Assembly (NCBI GenBank): GCA_907165065.1
Contig: OU015524.1
Span: forward strand, 31,868,795-31,932,794
Reading direction: 5' to 3'
DNA: 64,000 nucleotides
Source: Caprimulgus europaeus
Taxonomy: Eukaryota > Chordata > Aves > Caprimulgiformes > Caprimulgidae
Both the position numbers and the translations under genes were made by a program. The notes beneath the pieces are model-generated. The model had not been told where the DNA came from and ran no database searches. It saw only the letters and a program-made list of their open reading frames with translations. Shown here one piece after another: positions 37,614 through 49,811 of the stretch (positions are counted from its first letter, which is position 1; each line of letters starts with the position of its first letter).

Positions 37614-37833
37614 CCTCCTCTCCTCTCCTCTCCTCTCCTCTCCTCTCCTCTCCTCTCCTCTCCTCTCCTCTCCTCTCCTCTCCTCTCCTCTCCTCTCCTC
37701 TCCTCTCCTCTCCTCTCCTCTCCTCTCCTCTCCTCTCCTCTCCTCTCCTCTCCTCTCCTCTCCTCTCCTCTCCTCTCCTCTCCTCTCCTCTCCTCTCCTC
37801 TCCTCTCCTCTCCTCTCCTCTCCTCTCCTCTCC
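37614..37833. repeat. (TCCTC)n / (GAGGA)n pentanucleotide array, about 44 units
   Basis: A perfect, uninterrupted homopyrimidine run on the plus strand and homopurine on the minus strand. Because five is not a multiple of three, all three minus-strand frames read through it as the same five-residue cycle of Glu, Glu, Arg, Arg, Gly; these frames (37518-37907 and neighbours) are not genes. A mirror-symmetric purine tract of this length can form triplex DNA and is often length-polymorphic. Confidence 0.97.
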
Positions 37834-38374
37834 CACCCTTTCTCATTTTGTATTTCACTTTTTTGCACAATGAAACTTAACAAATTCACTTCAACTCTTA
37901 TATGCAACCTGTTTCATTTCCTGTTTCCTGTACATTTAATATCTGTATATTTGAAAAGGAAGAATTTACATTCAGCAATCTAGTGATATAATTACCACTT
38001 CCAAATTCATTTTCACCTTCTATGAGGGTTCCTTACTTTGTCTGGCAGGGTAAAGAGCTTCATTGTTTCTCATCTTTCCTCCAGATTTATTTAACTTTTG
38101 ACTCCCATCTAAAACTTCCCTCCTTGCCTTGGAGGAAATAAAATGTTGCAATGCTAGGTCTTCAAATGATAGTTCCTTGGGATCCTGGGAAGAATTTAAT
38201 TAATCAGATTGGTAAACACGTCTGTGAGATTTAGGCCCAGGAAATAGTGCAGGAAGAAATAGGGAGAGAAAAGCAACCTACGAGTGTAATAAATCAAATT
38301 TCAAATGTCAAATATGATAGTTCAGTTACTGCCAAAATTGTTATCCAACTTAGGTAAATACAGTTAACACAAAT
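37834..38374. other. Unique DNA, nothing recognised
   Basis: AT-rich flank of the array; no gene or repeat recognised. Confidence 0.4.
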
Positions 38375-38660
38375 TGAGTAATCACAGAAAACAGGACTGG
38401 AAAAGACCTCAGGAAGGCATACAGTTCCTCCTTCTGTCCATGCAGGTTCTCATATATCTGTCCTACGCATGGCAAATTCTTACCCAATCCATGCTTAAAA
38501 GTCTCCAATGTTGTATATTCCACATCTACATCAGGCAGTCTGATCCTGTATAGTGTTTTTATTGTTATAAAATTATTTCCTGGTGTTTAGACTCCATTTC
38601 TTTCATTCTACTGTGTCTAAATGTCCTTATGGGAAAGTAATTCTGACCTCACATCACATC
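38375..38660 (-). mobile_element. Old CR1-clade LINE 3' region
   Basis: Words run parallel to the antisense CR1 3' end: GGACTGGAAAAGACCTC, then TGCTTAAAAGTCTCCAATG followed by ATTCCACATC, then AAATTATTTCCTGGTGTTTAG (the family usually has a TTCCTAATGTCTAA-type word here). Order and spacing fit a CR1 3' region read on the minus strand, but identity is low and the tail is lost, so the copy is old. Confidence 0.65.
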
Positions 38661-40852
38661 ATGAGTGCAAACCACAATAACTTAGTTGAAATCAACAATG
38701 GAAGATTAAAACAAGGTGAGAAGTAGGCCATTAACTTTTAAGATTCTTCCAGTAGTACTAAAGGAGGTAGTACCACACTAACCGTGAGTATCTCATGCTG
38801 GGGTTTGGACAAGGCTAGTAACATGTCTAGGGAGCAGCTTCTGCAAGCTTCTTAAGTACACGAGCTAGGCGAGCCCATATCTGACATGAGAAGGTACCAT
38901 GTTCTCTTGCCTTTGAGATATGTAGCAACATTTAATCTAGCTAATGCTGTTGTATTATGTTTTTCTAGCATAGATTGGTGTTTTTGGAGCCTGTGATATT
39001 CCAGAAAATAGGAATAAACTTGCCCTCTCTCATGAAAAAATTCAAACCAAAATTAGGATAAGGAATGTGTGAACCACATTTCCAATTATTTTTTTTCTTT
39101 CACCATCAAAATATTTTTCTTCTTTTGTTCTGGTAGTAAAAAAGTAGAATTTGGAGGCTGTGACCTTGCAATCCAACCAAATTTGCTTTACTTTTTTTCA
39201 AATAAGATGGCTCTTCCTGTAGAAATGTCCTTATTCCTGGCATGTCAATCGTTTCTGATCAGACTCCATCAGAGTTTCTGGTTAGCAAGCAGTGAGCAGA
39301 CCCAAACTTGCAGCAGGTGGTTGTCACTCCCTGCTCTGACTGCTTCATTGTTGTCTCGGAGCAGAGCACAGGAAGGTGCTGGGTCAGCAATGCCTTCTGC
39401 ATTTCACCCAAACCTGTCTGCCCAGATAGGTAAGGAGATGCTGAGAGAAAATGGTTATGAAGTTTTGGACATGGCTTCCCTGATTCAACTTATATGGGAG
39501 AACTGCAGTCCTTGTGTGTGAGATTTGCAGAAGGGCACTCTCTGAAGGAAACAACCTGGACCAAAACCTAGGCTGAACCACTAATTAACTTGCCACTCAG
39601 TGCCAGGAAGCTCAAACTGGGGGAGTGTGGCTTCATGACTAGGGTTTAATGTCCAAGTGAGTAGATCAGTCCGGTTTAAAGGATGCTATTGAGTTGTAAC
39701 TGATAATAGGTGTCTGTCAAGAATTGCTTTTACACCCTTGATCTCAAATTCCTGCAATTCAAAGCTCATCATTAAAAGCTGATCTCTGACTTCCTCAGTT
39801 TGAGCTGCATCTAAACATCATTTACCCTGTTTACCTTGATTAGTAGTTAGGGCCTGCTCAGGAGCCAGGGCTGCCTGCAGACCTTTTCAGGTCAGTCTAA
39901 GATCACTGAAAACATGGCAGAGCTGATGGTTTCTCCTGCAACCCAGCTTCCCACTCCCAGGGTGAGGCACAGACAACAGCTCCTGGAAGTTTGGCCACAT
40001 GTCACGGGGCAATCCTCCAACCCCCTCCTACTCTCCTACTTGCTAGAGCACTCCCACATGACAACATCAAATTTCAGGCTGTTATTAGTTGCTGCCTGTG
40101 GGAAGAGCAACAAGGGAGCCAGGCAACTTATAAAGATGGAGAAGGCACATACAGCACATTCTGGTTTTTCAGCAAGGAATATTAATGAGAAAGAAAATGA
40201 TAAATATTTGCATTCATGGTTTTTCATTTCACTTGCTTGTGCTTTACACTCAGGGAACATTTTCCTCTTGGTATAAAGTGCTGAGGCAAGTTGGAGAAAC
40301 AAACATCTGACAGCCTCATTTGGCTAAGATTAAGTACAGAGAAATTCATTTCACATATCGCTGCTCTGTGTTCAAACTAAACAACACCCTCCTTTGGCCT
40401 AATTTGTTTGTTCTTGCTGGGTTTCGCAGTGAGGCAAACCTTAACACAACAGAAGATGTGGGTCCAAACCAAGCAGGTCCACAAATATGCTTGAACAGTG
40501 GGGTTGTGTTTTGTTTTCACGAATGCCCTCTTTTTAGCGTCTCTTTCTTAATTTTCTCTTTCCTGTCCTATTTGCATTCAGATTAGGCTGGTCCCTCCTC
40601 CATCTTGCTGCCTGTAAGCAGCAGGGGCAGGCTGAGAAATGGAAGAGAGACTGGTTGTTCTCAGCCCTTGTGTCTGCTGCAATACCATACGTTGCAGCAG
40701 CCAAAAGGCCCCATCCTAATTGCTGACACCCACAGCCCCAGGCTAGTGTGTGCCTGGTCCTCTTGAGAAGGTGCTGCCTGAGGAGCACCTCGAACATGCA
40801 GGGAGTTTAGCAGTCTGAGCAATTTTAATCACTGAGCTGAGCCTAACTGATC
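38661..40852. other. Unique DNA, one long chance-like frame
   Basis: A plus frame of 150 codons (39069-39521) crosses a good GTAAGG donor near 39430, but no domain is recognised and the N-terminal part is a poly-Phe low-complexity run. I leave it uncalled. Confidence 0.35.
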
Positions 40853-41159
40853 AGGAGGATGGAGCCAGGCTCTTCTCAGTGGTGTCCAATGGTAGGACAA
40901 GGAGCAATGAGTGTAAGCTGGAACACAGGACGTTCCGCTTAAATTTGAGAAGAAACTTCTTTACTGTGAGGGTAACAGAGCACTGGAACAGGCTGCCCAG
41001 GGAGGTTGTGGAGTCTCCTTCTCTGGAGACATTCAAGACCCGCCTGGATGCCTTCCTGTGTAATCTCATCTAGGTGTTCCTGCTCCGGCAGGGGGATTGG
41101 ACTAGATGATCTTTCGAGGTCCCTTCCAATCCCTGACATTCTGTGATTCTGTGATTCTG
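40853..41159 (+). mobile_element. Short CR1 3' end, about 0.3 kb
   Basis: It contains the last 64 codons of CR1 ORF2 still in one frame (40879-41073, with [20 protein letters not shown] and a normal end LDAFLCNLI), the 3' UTR with GGGGGATTGGACTAGATGAT-type sequence, and two tail units of ATTCTGTG. It differs from the 3' end of the copy at 48078-51500 at roughly 4 percent of sites by eye, so the two are the same young subfamily. Confidence 0.95.
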
Positions 41160-41489
41160 GATCTGAGAAATTTAGGCAGGCGCTAAGTACCTTTCCCACA
41201 AAGCAGCTAATTCCTGTCAAACTTTGCAAAAACCAGAGGTACCAAAGTGTCTCAGTAGAGTACAAGTTTATTTCTTCAGCCTGCGAAGAAGTCATAATTT
41301 CATTCTTGGAAATTGCACCCTGTTTTTGCTGATGGACTTTTGCACGCAGAAACATTTGTCTTTTAGTGAAAAATAGCGAGTGAGGGCAGACAATCAAATT
41401 GGAAAATGTTGATGAGAATGATCTGTTTAGGAAAAGTAACTGGAAACTGAAAATAGGTGAATGCAGAATTGTTATTGACTAAATCCCAA

Positions 41490-41760
41490 AAGAACAGAAT
41501 TTATGAACACTTGACAAAACTAATAAGACGACAGCTTAAAACAGGTAAAGAAAGCAGCTCTTCACACAGTGGGTAGGGAATTCCCAGAAGCAGATGGCCC
41601 AGCAGGCTGCAGAGGCAGATAGCACCAGTGGGCTGAAAATGGGATTAGACAAATTCCCAGGCAACGGAGCTATAAATGGACACTAATGAGAATGGGCAGG
41701 GATTCAGCCCATAACATCCTGGTCCAACAAAGGTGAATGCTGAGGAAACACAAGGGAACA
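41490..41760 (+). mobile_element. Old CR1-clade LINE relic
   Basis: The run CAGCTCTTCACACAGTG, then GGGATTAGACAAATTCC, then GAATGGGCAGGGATTCAGCC follows, in order, a well-spread amniote CR1-like 3' coding and UTR region. Borders are vague, no tail is left and the frame is broken. This rests on remembered words, not on an alignment. Confidence 0.5.
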
Positions 41761-41889
41761 GAGGAAAGCGTCCAGGCCTGTGTGCTCTCCCTGGATAGTC
41801 TCTCACCTTACCCAAGCTGCGAGCAAAATGCCAGGTTGGGGGGACCACTGCTGTGGCCCAAAAGGGCTGTTCCTACGCTCTAAAAGTAG

Positions 41890-42330
41890 GTATATCTTAG
41901 GAATAAAAAGTAAAATTACCTATTTGTCAAATAAGTGCAAGATTTCATTCACTATATTTTACATCACTAATCAGCTTTTGTCTAGGTTGAAATGAACAAC
42001 ACATTTAAAATAACGTCTACTATATTAATGGATATTTTGGAACAGCTTTTTACTCTAGCACATTTTTTTTTTCTTTTCAGAAAATAGAATTATGTTTTTA
42101 ATTTAATTTATTTAACATTTTGGGTTGAGTAATTAAGAGCTTTATGAAAAGCCATAATGCTCATCTAACAGAGAAGCTTAATCACAGTTCTGTTAGGCTT
42201 TCTTTAAAAAAAATAAAAACTCTGTTAAATAGATTACTGCAGTTTTTTAATCAGATGGTTTAATTACAGATTGTTAATGGAAATATTACATAAATAGCTC
42301 TTAAAGCCAGCACATGCCCATGTATTATCA
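41890..42330. promoter_or_regulatory. Possible conserved non-coding element with homeodomain-like sites
   Basis: The block contains TAATTA at 42130-42135, TAATTACA at 42261-42268, further ATTA and TTAAT cores, and CAGATG near 42252. It has no recognised repeat, no open frame and balanced higher complexity in its right half. This is the kind of texture seen in enhancers near developmental genes. Without a second species the call is only a suggestion. Confidence 0.25.
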
Positions 42331-43043
42331 CAAAAGGGAGAAGTTGTAGGTGTCCCTAAAGAAGTCAACTTTCAATATGGGTAAATGGAAAGAGAACAAA
42401 AACACAGAACAAAACAGCTCCTAAATGGTGCAATGTCATCTTCATATGGGTAGCCATGGCTGTTGAGATGTGGTGACACGACAACAAGTTACCATCTTAA
42501 ACAAAGCTGATTGCCTGAGCATTACAATTCCAGGGCTTTCTGTCTGTTTCCTATATGCTTATGTAAATCTTCAAATTGAAATAAAATGCGTTCATCTTTC
42601 TCCATAGCTTTCAAAATTCCTGTTAGACTGAGTCATTACATGATTGTTGTTGTACACACACATTAGTATTCATTTATGTATATACAGGTATGTAGACACA
42701 TACACATAAACATCATTGTGCTCCGTGTGTGTACGTTTGAATAAACTTTCATTGGGCAAGATACATATTACTCCTAGTTATATCTGTTTGAATGCCAACC
42801 TTGAAAAATCAGAAAAAGGACAGATATTCAAAGAATCATTGACCAGAAAATCCAGGTACTTTAAACAGGGTTAAAAACAAAGATAACCCCAAACTCTAGG
42901 CTTTGCAGACAGATACACTCTCACTTGGACATGTATGTATATATGTAAGCTATAAAAAAACATGTGAACACATCCACATGCAGGTATCTGTACCTGTATT
43001 TGTAAATGTGCGCTCACCTTTATTTAACAAAATAATATACAGT

Positions 43044-43685
43044 TGTCCTGGTTTTTGCTAGGATAGGGTTAATTTTCTTCTTAGTAGCTGGAAAGCGCTG
43101 TGGTTTAGTTTCAGAGAGGACTGCTACGAGAAAAATGTTGCTAACTGCAAGGACACTGTGCTTGGGCAGTTTCCAAAAAGAGAGGACTGGAAGTGAGGCA
43201 TGGAGAAGAAAAGTGTAGTAGTTAGTAAAACCCAGAATTGAGAGTTGGATATGCCAGTAAGATATTCCATATCATATTACATTATGTTTAGTACATTAAC
43301 CGGGGCTGACCAGAAAGGGGGGGGAATTCTCTCAGGAATCACTAGAGCTTGTTTTTTCCAGGATTGCGATTTCAGTTTGGGGGTTCATTTTTGCTCCTCT
43401 GGGATCATTATCAGCAGGTGGTGAGCAACTGTACTCTGCATCACTCATCTATTATAGAGTTGTTATCATTATTACTCTTTTTATTCTTATTATTTTAATT
43501 GTATTTTTACTCTAACCATTAAATACTTCTTATCTTAACCTACAACTCTCCTTACCTTTACCCCTCCAATTCTCGCCCCGATTGCCTGGCAGGGGGTGGG
43601 GGGAGGTGGGGGGAGGTGAGGGGGTGGCGGGGAGGCTGTGGGTGGCTGTGTCTTGTTTGGCTGCCAGCTAAGTTAAACTATCACA
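43044..43685 (+). mobile_element. Solo LTR of an avian endogenous retrovirus
   Basis: The element begins TGTCCTGGTTTTTGCTAGG and ends with AAACTATCACA, so it has TG...CA termini. The start matches an LTR family common in bird genomes, and words inside fit it in order: GGATAGGGTTAATTTTCTTC, ATATTCCATATCATATTAC, GTGGTGAGCAACTGT, an AT-rich (TTATT) run, and AACCTACAAC before a G-rich block. Five bases on each side agree at four positions (ACAGT and GCAGT), as expected for a decayed target-site duplication of ERVL-like type. No internal retroviral region or second LTR lies nearby, so this is a single LTR left by recombination. Its divergence suggests a moderately old fossil. Confidence 0.85.
43592..43633 (+). 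repeat. G-rich tract with G-quadruplex potential
   Basis: Five or more runs of three to six G with one- to four-base loops lie near the 3' end of the solo LTR. Confidence 0.75.
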
Positions 43686-44449
43686 GCAGTGCACTTACAT
43701 AAGTGTTGTTACAATTGGCATTGAAGACATACCACAAGCTATAATATATACATACCCAGCAGGATTTAAGATTGGTTGGTATGGTCTTTAAATACTGAAG
43801 AGAGAGAAGGTAGTTATTTGAGTTTGACTATATTTGCTAGTTATGAATGTGGAGAGAAATATTTAAAGCTTCCCAGCCGATAGCAAGGGGACAGATAAAA
43901 CAGGAGAATAATTCTGGCTGGGCCCAAGAAATAAACTGAAATGAAGTGCAGAGCTGCACTGATTTGTAATAAAAATGAGAGAGTGAGGCATCACTGAGCG
44001 TATGATCTGGTAAATGGTGTTTGCTTGGGGAATGGTAGGATTATCTTTACAAAAATCCACAATGTCTAATTTTGGGTATTGGAGGATGGCATATTTCTAC
44101 TTCTGATGAGTAACTTCTATTCATAGAAACATACACAAAATATGGATCCTTGTACCGACTGCAACTTCTCCAAAAGAACTATAGCTGTCCCAAGGAAGAT
44201 TATGAAATTTAGGCCTTATTCTCCTTTTCTCTCTTTCTAAGAAATTGACTCGGTGGTTTCGATCAATACAAGCTTGTTGATTCAGAACCCTTATGTGTAT
44301 CCTGATACATAACCTCTACAAACTCAGTGTAATAAGAAGTTTTACCTTATTCAGCAGGGACTTAAAAGTCTGATAAAGCCTCTGGCTGATGGAGCCCTTA
44401 CTGGAGGGAATACTGGGCAATTGCTCATCTGCTTAAAGAGTCTTGCCAT

Positions 44450-44620
44450 GTGATTTTATGCCATCAGAAAACTTACTGAGGGTACAGTCTTCCCCATCAT
44501 CCATATCATTAATAAAGATGTTAAACAGGATCAGAGCCAGTAATGATCCCTGGGGTATACCACCAGTTACTGGCCTCCAGCTAGACTAGTGAACTGTATG
44601 CGTTCACTGCTCTCTCCCAC
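44450..44620 (-). mobile_element. Old CR1-clade LINE fragment (reverse transcriptase region)
   Basis: GCCATCAGAAAACTTACTGA, then GGGTACAGTCT, ATCATTAATAAAGATGTTAA, and ATGATCCCTGGGGTATACC are the antisense view of the CR1 catalytic region and its approach (SKFADD preceded by FNIFIND and a G-P-box). Several substitutions and a small deletion mark it as older than the other copies. Both ends are indistinct. Confidence 0.7.
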
Positions 44621-47600
44621 AGACGTGTCCAAAACAAGCCCTTAGCATTGGTGCTCACAGTCTACTTTGACAGGGGGTGGCAGAGACAGCCAGAGTAAAG
44701 TGCTGAAAACAGTTTAGCAAACAAAATAAACTTGCATTAAAAAATACAATTTCCTAGAATATGAAGGGTATGGGTTTTGGTTTTTTTTAAAAGAAGCAAT
44801 TCATGTCTGTCACAAGCAGATCTCTGACTGCAGCTAACTATTGAGTTTTAGGAGTGGGGGGTTGTCACATGTGATCATTTTGAGGGGAACTGTTTCAGGT
44901 GAAATTTCAGGATATCAATATTACTTAAGAACTTGAAAGCCTGCAAATTTGTATTTCTACCATCTCTAACAGAGGAAATGCATCTAGAGAGGGATACTTG
45001 CATTTCCTAATCCATTTCACGATGCTGTCAGATCATTTGCTGTTGGTTAGGCAGGAATGAGTGTTCTGACAGATCTATGTTTCTTTTCAGTGTTTAGAAG
45101 CCAGCTGGGGCACCCTTTTTCTGGTAGGAAATATGGTCCCAGGTAGACAAACCTTTTTCATCTCAAGTGTGGACTAACTCGTTACTTTTCCTGTGCTCCT
45201 GAAAGTACCTGGAAACTTCTAGCCTGAAATGAAACTCTGCAGAAATCAAAATAACATTTTCCATAACCAGCAGATTGTATCAATGTTCAACGAACTGCAC
45301 TGACCACTAAATGGATTTTCAGTTGAAGTGTCAGGCAGTGGTTTGGACTTACAATGATTTGGATTAATATCCTGCAATGCATTCCTCCTAGCTTTGGGGG
45401 GAAGGGATGTTGCATGGTGGTTGGTAGGCTTGCATACAGTGTAATGCGTCGAGTGTTAGAGGTCATGCTTATTTGAAAAACTGCGACATATTTGGTATCA
45501 TAAAAGATCCCTAGATACCACAGTAAAGAAGTGAATAGACAGATTCTAATATGAGTAAAGATTAGAGCTTATTGTATGGTACTGCAGATCCTTGGTAGAG
45601 TCAGCTTTTCCGTAAATCAAAGAACATCTCAGCATGGAGCAATGTGCTGAGGGCATTTTTCTTGGTTCAGTACATCAGTAGTTTAACATACCATAAAGCT
45701 AAGCAGTGTAACAATCATGATCATTCTCTACTATATTAGTTGCAGAAGCCTGTGCATGTTGTAAGAAAACTGCCAGACATAAGTTTTTGTTATATTTAGA
45801 CCTTATGATGATTTATAGGTTGGTGGAAAAAAAAAAAAAAAAAGTGCTTTTGGTGAGAAGAAAACTCATACAAGTGAGAGTGACATTTGCCTTGGAGTAA
45901 AATTTTTTTTTGCCTTGAAGAAAAATAACAAAAAAGAAGGAAAATAACAAAGATATATGCTCACAGGGATACTGGAGGGAAAATCTTCATTTAGTTCAAC
46001 CTCTGGTTTTATTCTGTTTCCAAGACTCTAGCATGTCTAGATTTTGTCCACCAGGACTCTATCAAGTAGCTGCTAAAAGACTGTGGATGATTTTGATCCT
46101 ACTTGTGATCTGAGTACCTCACAGGTTTGCCCAAAAAGAATCTGGGCTTGGGAAGCAGCACCATTGTCTGCTGATAATCCTGATACAAAACTGTCCTCCA
46201 AAGGTCTGCTGCAGTAACCCTCCTAGGCTTCTCTTTACTTATTTTCAATGTGGCTTCTGTCAGTTTCTGTTCCTGGCTCCCTGCTCTCAATGTAAGTTCC
46301 TTTTCTGTAATTCTTGCTGCCTAGAAGGTCCTTCCTCACTTCACATCACTGTGTCTTTATCATGTTTTGCATCTCTGCTAGGAGTGTGCCTCATCATGAT
46401 TGTCTCTCCTTTCATATTTTCTTTAAAGTCTCTTATTAGACTCATAAGTGAAAGATGTGTTAATTTTCCACTTTATAGCCTGGTTTAATGTAACCTATAT
46501 GTTATATTCACTGCTGTCTCTCAATTTTTAATCCTGAAATATTTTAGACAACAATTATTTTGAAAGATGCTGCACATAATGAGTTTTATTGTATAATTTT
46601 ATTAAACACAGCAAGAGCAACTTCTTCCTCTTCACTTTATGGACTTCACAGTTTGTTTTTTTAGCATCTCAAACAACATGACACCAAGTCTGAAGTGGAT
46701 AAGGAAAAAGGAGCTGGACTAAGAATGGTTTTGGTGGTGACAGAGAGATTGCTATACCAATCTTCTTTGCAAAATGATTCAGATAATATCACCCCACCAT
46801 TTGTCTAGGCAGAGATCCTAACACAAACTGACCAACTCTGTCCAGGAAAGTTGTCGTGTCGTTTATCTGTGTGCCTCATGATCGCTTCCAGCCTTGTGAA
46901 TGGGGATGGGTGGTTGTGCACCTTTCCTATGATGCTCTGTTGTCTCCTTCCTCAGCAAAAAGAGGTGGTGGTGGCTCACCTTGGTGTCTTGCCAGAGCAG
47001 ACATCTGACCTGTAAACCTTGTGCATAGGCATAAACAGAACATAAGCAACCTGTGGCTCCTATGAGATACTGCAACATTTGTTCCTAGAGAAAACATTCC
47101 GGGTTTGGTTATGTGTTTTTTTCAAGAACTTCCGTGAAAGGTACTTACCTTCCCCATGATCTCCCTTCAGAACTATTCAAAACAGAACAAAAGCAAAATC
47201 ATTTTGTAAGAGTTTTCTTAGTGAGTTCTACAAAAACTAGTTGAGAAGAATTCAGAAAATCCTTTATGGTAGTTTGGCATTTAGGCCCAGTCTAAACTAC
47301 TAGCCATTGCCCATCTGGCTGTGTTACTGCAGGGGAAAGAAGCGAGAGCACTGCCTGTGGAAGCAGCTTTGAGCTTGCTTGGCTTCCTTGTGGGCTTCAG
47401 GCTCCAGCCCTTCTGCTGTTTTCTCCTGGGAACATTACTCATATCCTGCACGCTTCTTCTCCCTCCTTGGATTTTACGTTCTTCAGATACTGGTACCACT
47501 GTCAAAAACTCAGCCTTCCTAATCATTTAGACCTCTTTCTACATTACTGCAGCAATTACGTACCACTTGGGTTTACTGGGGGCTGTGTAAACATATGCTA

Positions 47601-48077
47601 ATTAATTATAAATCTTTAGGGTTTTTAATCCTTTTTTTTCACACATCAAATTCTCCAGCTTCTTAATTTTTGTTTGTTTTTAAAACCTATTCAGTAATTG
47701 GAGAAGGGGGAAGGGAGGGTAATCTGGCATAATACGTCATTTTTGTGCAGTATGAAGTTTATTTCAGTTACAATTTATAATTTTCAATGTTTAAAACAGG
47801 ACTGAGCTCAATAATTTTTTTGGCTTCTCCACGCTGTCAACTAACAGGCTCAATTGTGTGTCTGCAAGGGTCTGGCTAAAGTTGGGAGAAAGCTCTCTGG
47901 TTATATTCAGATAACTAAAATCTGAATTGGGCTAGTTATCATTGAACTGAAGAAGATTTGTTCAACTTCTGTGTGCCACAAGAAGATGGAGATCATTTTA
48001 CTGTTACCAAGTAATTTTGGGGAAAATGCATAAAAGTTATCAGATTTTATTCTAACAGTGACAAGGATGACATCCTT
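44621..48077. other. Mostly unique DNA; a possible very old repeat near 45960-46460
   Basis: The stretch around 45960-46460 has words (TCACTTCACATCACTGTGTCT, CTTTAAAGTCTCTTATTAGA) that faintly recall an old CR1 3' region, but not enough to call. A minus frame at 47281-47526 is basic and lysine-rich with no supporting splice sites. Short poly-A and poly-T runs occur near 45830 and 45900. Confidence 0.3.
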
Positions 48078-48302
48078 CACAGAATGCTAGGGATTGGAAG
48101 GGACCTCGAAAGATCATCTAGTCCAATCCCCCTGCCGGAGCAGGAACACCTAGATAAGATCACACAGGAAGGCGTTCAGGTGAGTCTTGAATGTCTCCAG
48201 AGAAGGAGACTCCACAACCTCCCTGGGCAGCCTGTTCCAGTGCTCTGTTACTCTCACAGTAAAGAAGTTCCTTCTTAAATTTAAGCGGAACCTCCTGTGT
48301 TA

Positions 48303-49289
48303 CAGCTTACACCCATTGCCCCTTGTCCTATCGTTGGACACCACTGTGAAGAGCCTGGCTTCATCCACCTGACACTCACCCTTCATATATTTATAAATAT
48401 TAATGAGGTCTCCCCTCAGTCTCCTCTTCTCCAAGCTAAAGAGACCCAGCTCCCTCAGCCTTTCCTCATAAGGGAGATCCTCCACCCCCTTAACCATCTT
48501 GATGGCTCTGCGCTGGACTCTCTCAAGCAGTTCCCTGTCCTTCTTGAACTGTGGTGCCCAGAACTGGACACAATATTCCAGATGTGGCCTCACCAGGGCA
48601 GAGTAGAGGGAGAGGAGAACCTCTCTCGACCTACTAACCACACCCCTCCTAATGCACCCCAGGATGCCATTTGCCTTCCTGGCCGCAAGGGCACAGTGCT
48701 GGCTCATGGTCATCCTGCTGTCCACCAGGACTCCCAAATCCCTTTCCCCTACACTGCTCTCTAGGAGATAATTTCCCAGCCTATACTGGAACCTGGGGTT
48801 GTTCCTGCTCAGGTGCAACACCCTACACTTGCCCTTATTATATTTCATCAAGTTTTTCCCTGCCCAGCTCTCCAGCCTGTCCAGGTCTCTCTGGATGGCA
48901 GCACAGCCTTCTGGAGTGTCAGCCTCTCCTCCCAGCTTTGTATCATCAGCAAACTTGCTGACAGTGCACTCAATTCCCTCATCCAGGTCATTTATGAATA
49001 TATTGAATAATACTGGTCCTAGTACTGACCCTTCAGGGACTCCACTAGACACAGGTCTCCAACTAGACTCTGCCCCATTGACCACCACTTTATGACTTCT
49101 TCCCGCCAGCCAGTTAACAGTCCATCTCACTACTTGATCATCTAATCCACACTTCCTCAGTTTGGCAGCGAGGATGCTGTGGGAGACTGTGTCAAATGCC
49201 TTACTGAAATCAAGATAGATCACATCCACTGCTCTACCATCATCTAGCCACCTGGTTGTGTTTTCATAAAAGTCTAGAAGGTTGATCAA
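48303..49289 (-). pseudogene. CR1 ORF2 reverse transcriptase and C-terminal region
   Basis: A 329-codon open frame. [11 protein letters not shown] lies at residues 23-33 (first catalytic aspartate), [10 protein letters not shown] at 83-92 and the FADD catalytic box at 113-116. The usual family word is GVPQGS, so the glutamine is changed to glutamate. The C-terminal part carries [32 protein letters not shown] and [17 protein letters not shown]. Upstream, a TAG stop replaces a residue of the GKSCL-type motif just before the frame; downstream, a TAA replaces the glutamate of the KLEHRRF-type motif, after which coding sense continues for about 50 codons. The catalytic core therefore looks whole but the ORF as such is dead. 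Confidence 0.92.
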
Positions 49290-49481
49290 GCACTACTTCC
49301 CCTTGGTGAAGCCATGCTGACTGCCCCTAATGACCCTCTTATCCCTGATATGCCTTGATATAGCACCAAGGATAAGTTGTTCCATCACCTTTTCAGGGAT
49401 GGATGTGAGGCTGACCAGTCTGTAGTTACCCGGGTCCTGCTTCTTGCCCTTTTTGAAGACTGCAGTGACACTTGCTTTCCC

Positions 49482-49811
49482 TCAGTCCTCAGGCACCTCT
49501 CCCGTTCCCCACGACTTAGCAAAGATGGTGGAGAGTGGTCTAGCAATGACTTCAGCCAGCTCCTTCAACACCCGTGGGTGCATCCCATCTGGACCCATAG
49601 ATTTATGGATGTCCAGATTGCTTAACTGGTCCCTAACCCAGTCCTCATCAACCAAGGCAAACTCCTCCATTGTCCTGACTCCCTCTGGGGTCTCAAGGAT
49701 CCGGGGCGCCTCAGGACAGCTTCCAGCAGAGTAGACAGAGACAAAGAATGCATTCAGTAACTCAGCCTTCTCCATATCTTCTGTCACCAGGTCACCCACC
49801 TCATTCATCAT
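49482..49811 (-). pseudogene. CR1 ORF2 segment before the reverse transcriptase
   Basis: A 109-codon frame reading NEVGDLVTEDMEKAELLNAF near its start and GPDGMHPRVLKELAEVIARP toward its end, both CR1 hallmarks. It is separated from the endonuclease frame by a stop at 50098-50100 (in the QAQD*SIP region) and a one-base shift near 49812-49825. It ends at a TGA that stands where the family has the tryptophan of PEDW. Confidence 0.9.

Noticed and set aside
37518-37907. Long minus-strand frames with repeating Glu-Glu-Arg-Arg-Gly residues
   Set aside because: They are the three-register translation of the pentanucleotide array, not genes.
39069-39521. A 150-codon plus-strand frame crossing a GTAAGG donor
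   Set aside because: It starts in poly-Phe low-complexity sequence and has no recognised domain.
45960-46460. Possible old CR1 3' region
   Set aside because: Only scattered words fit and their order is unclear; noted in the region description only.
48297-48764. Plus-strand frames over the long CR1
   Set aside because: They are antisense shadows of CR1 ORF2.
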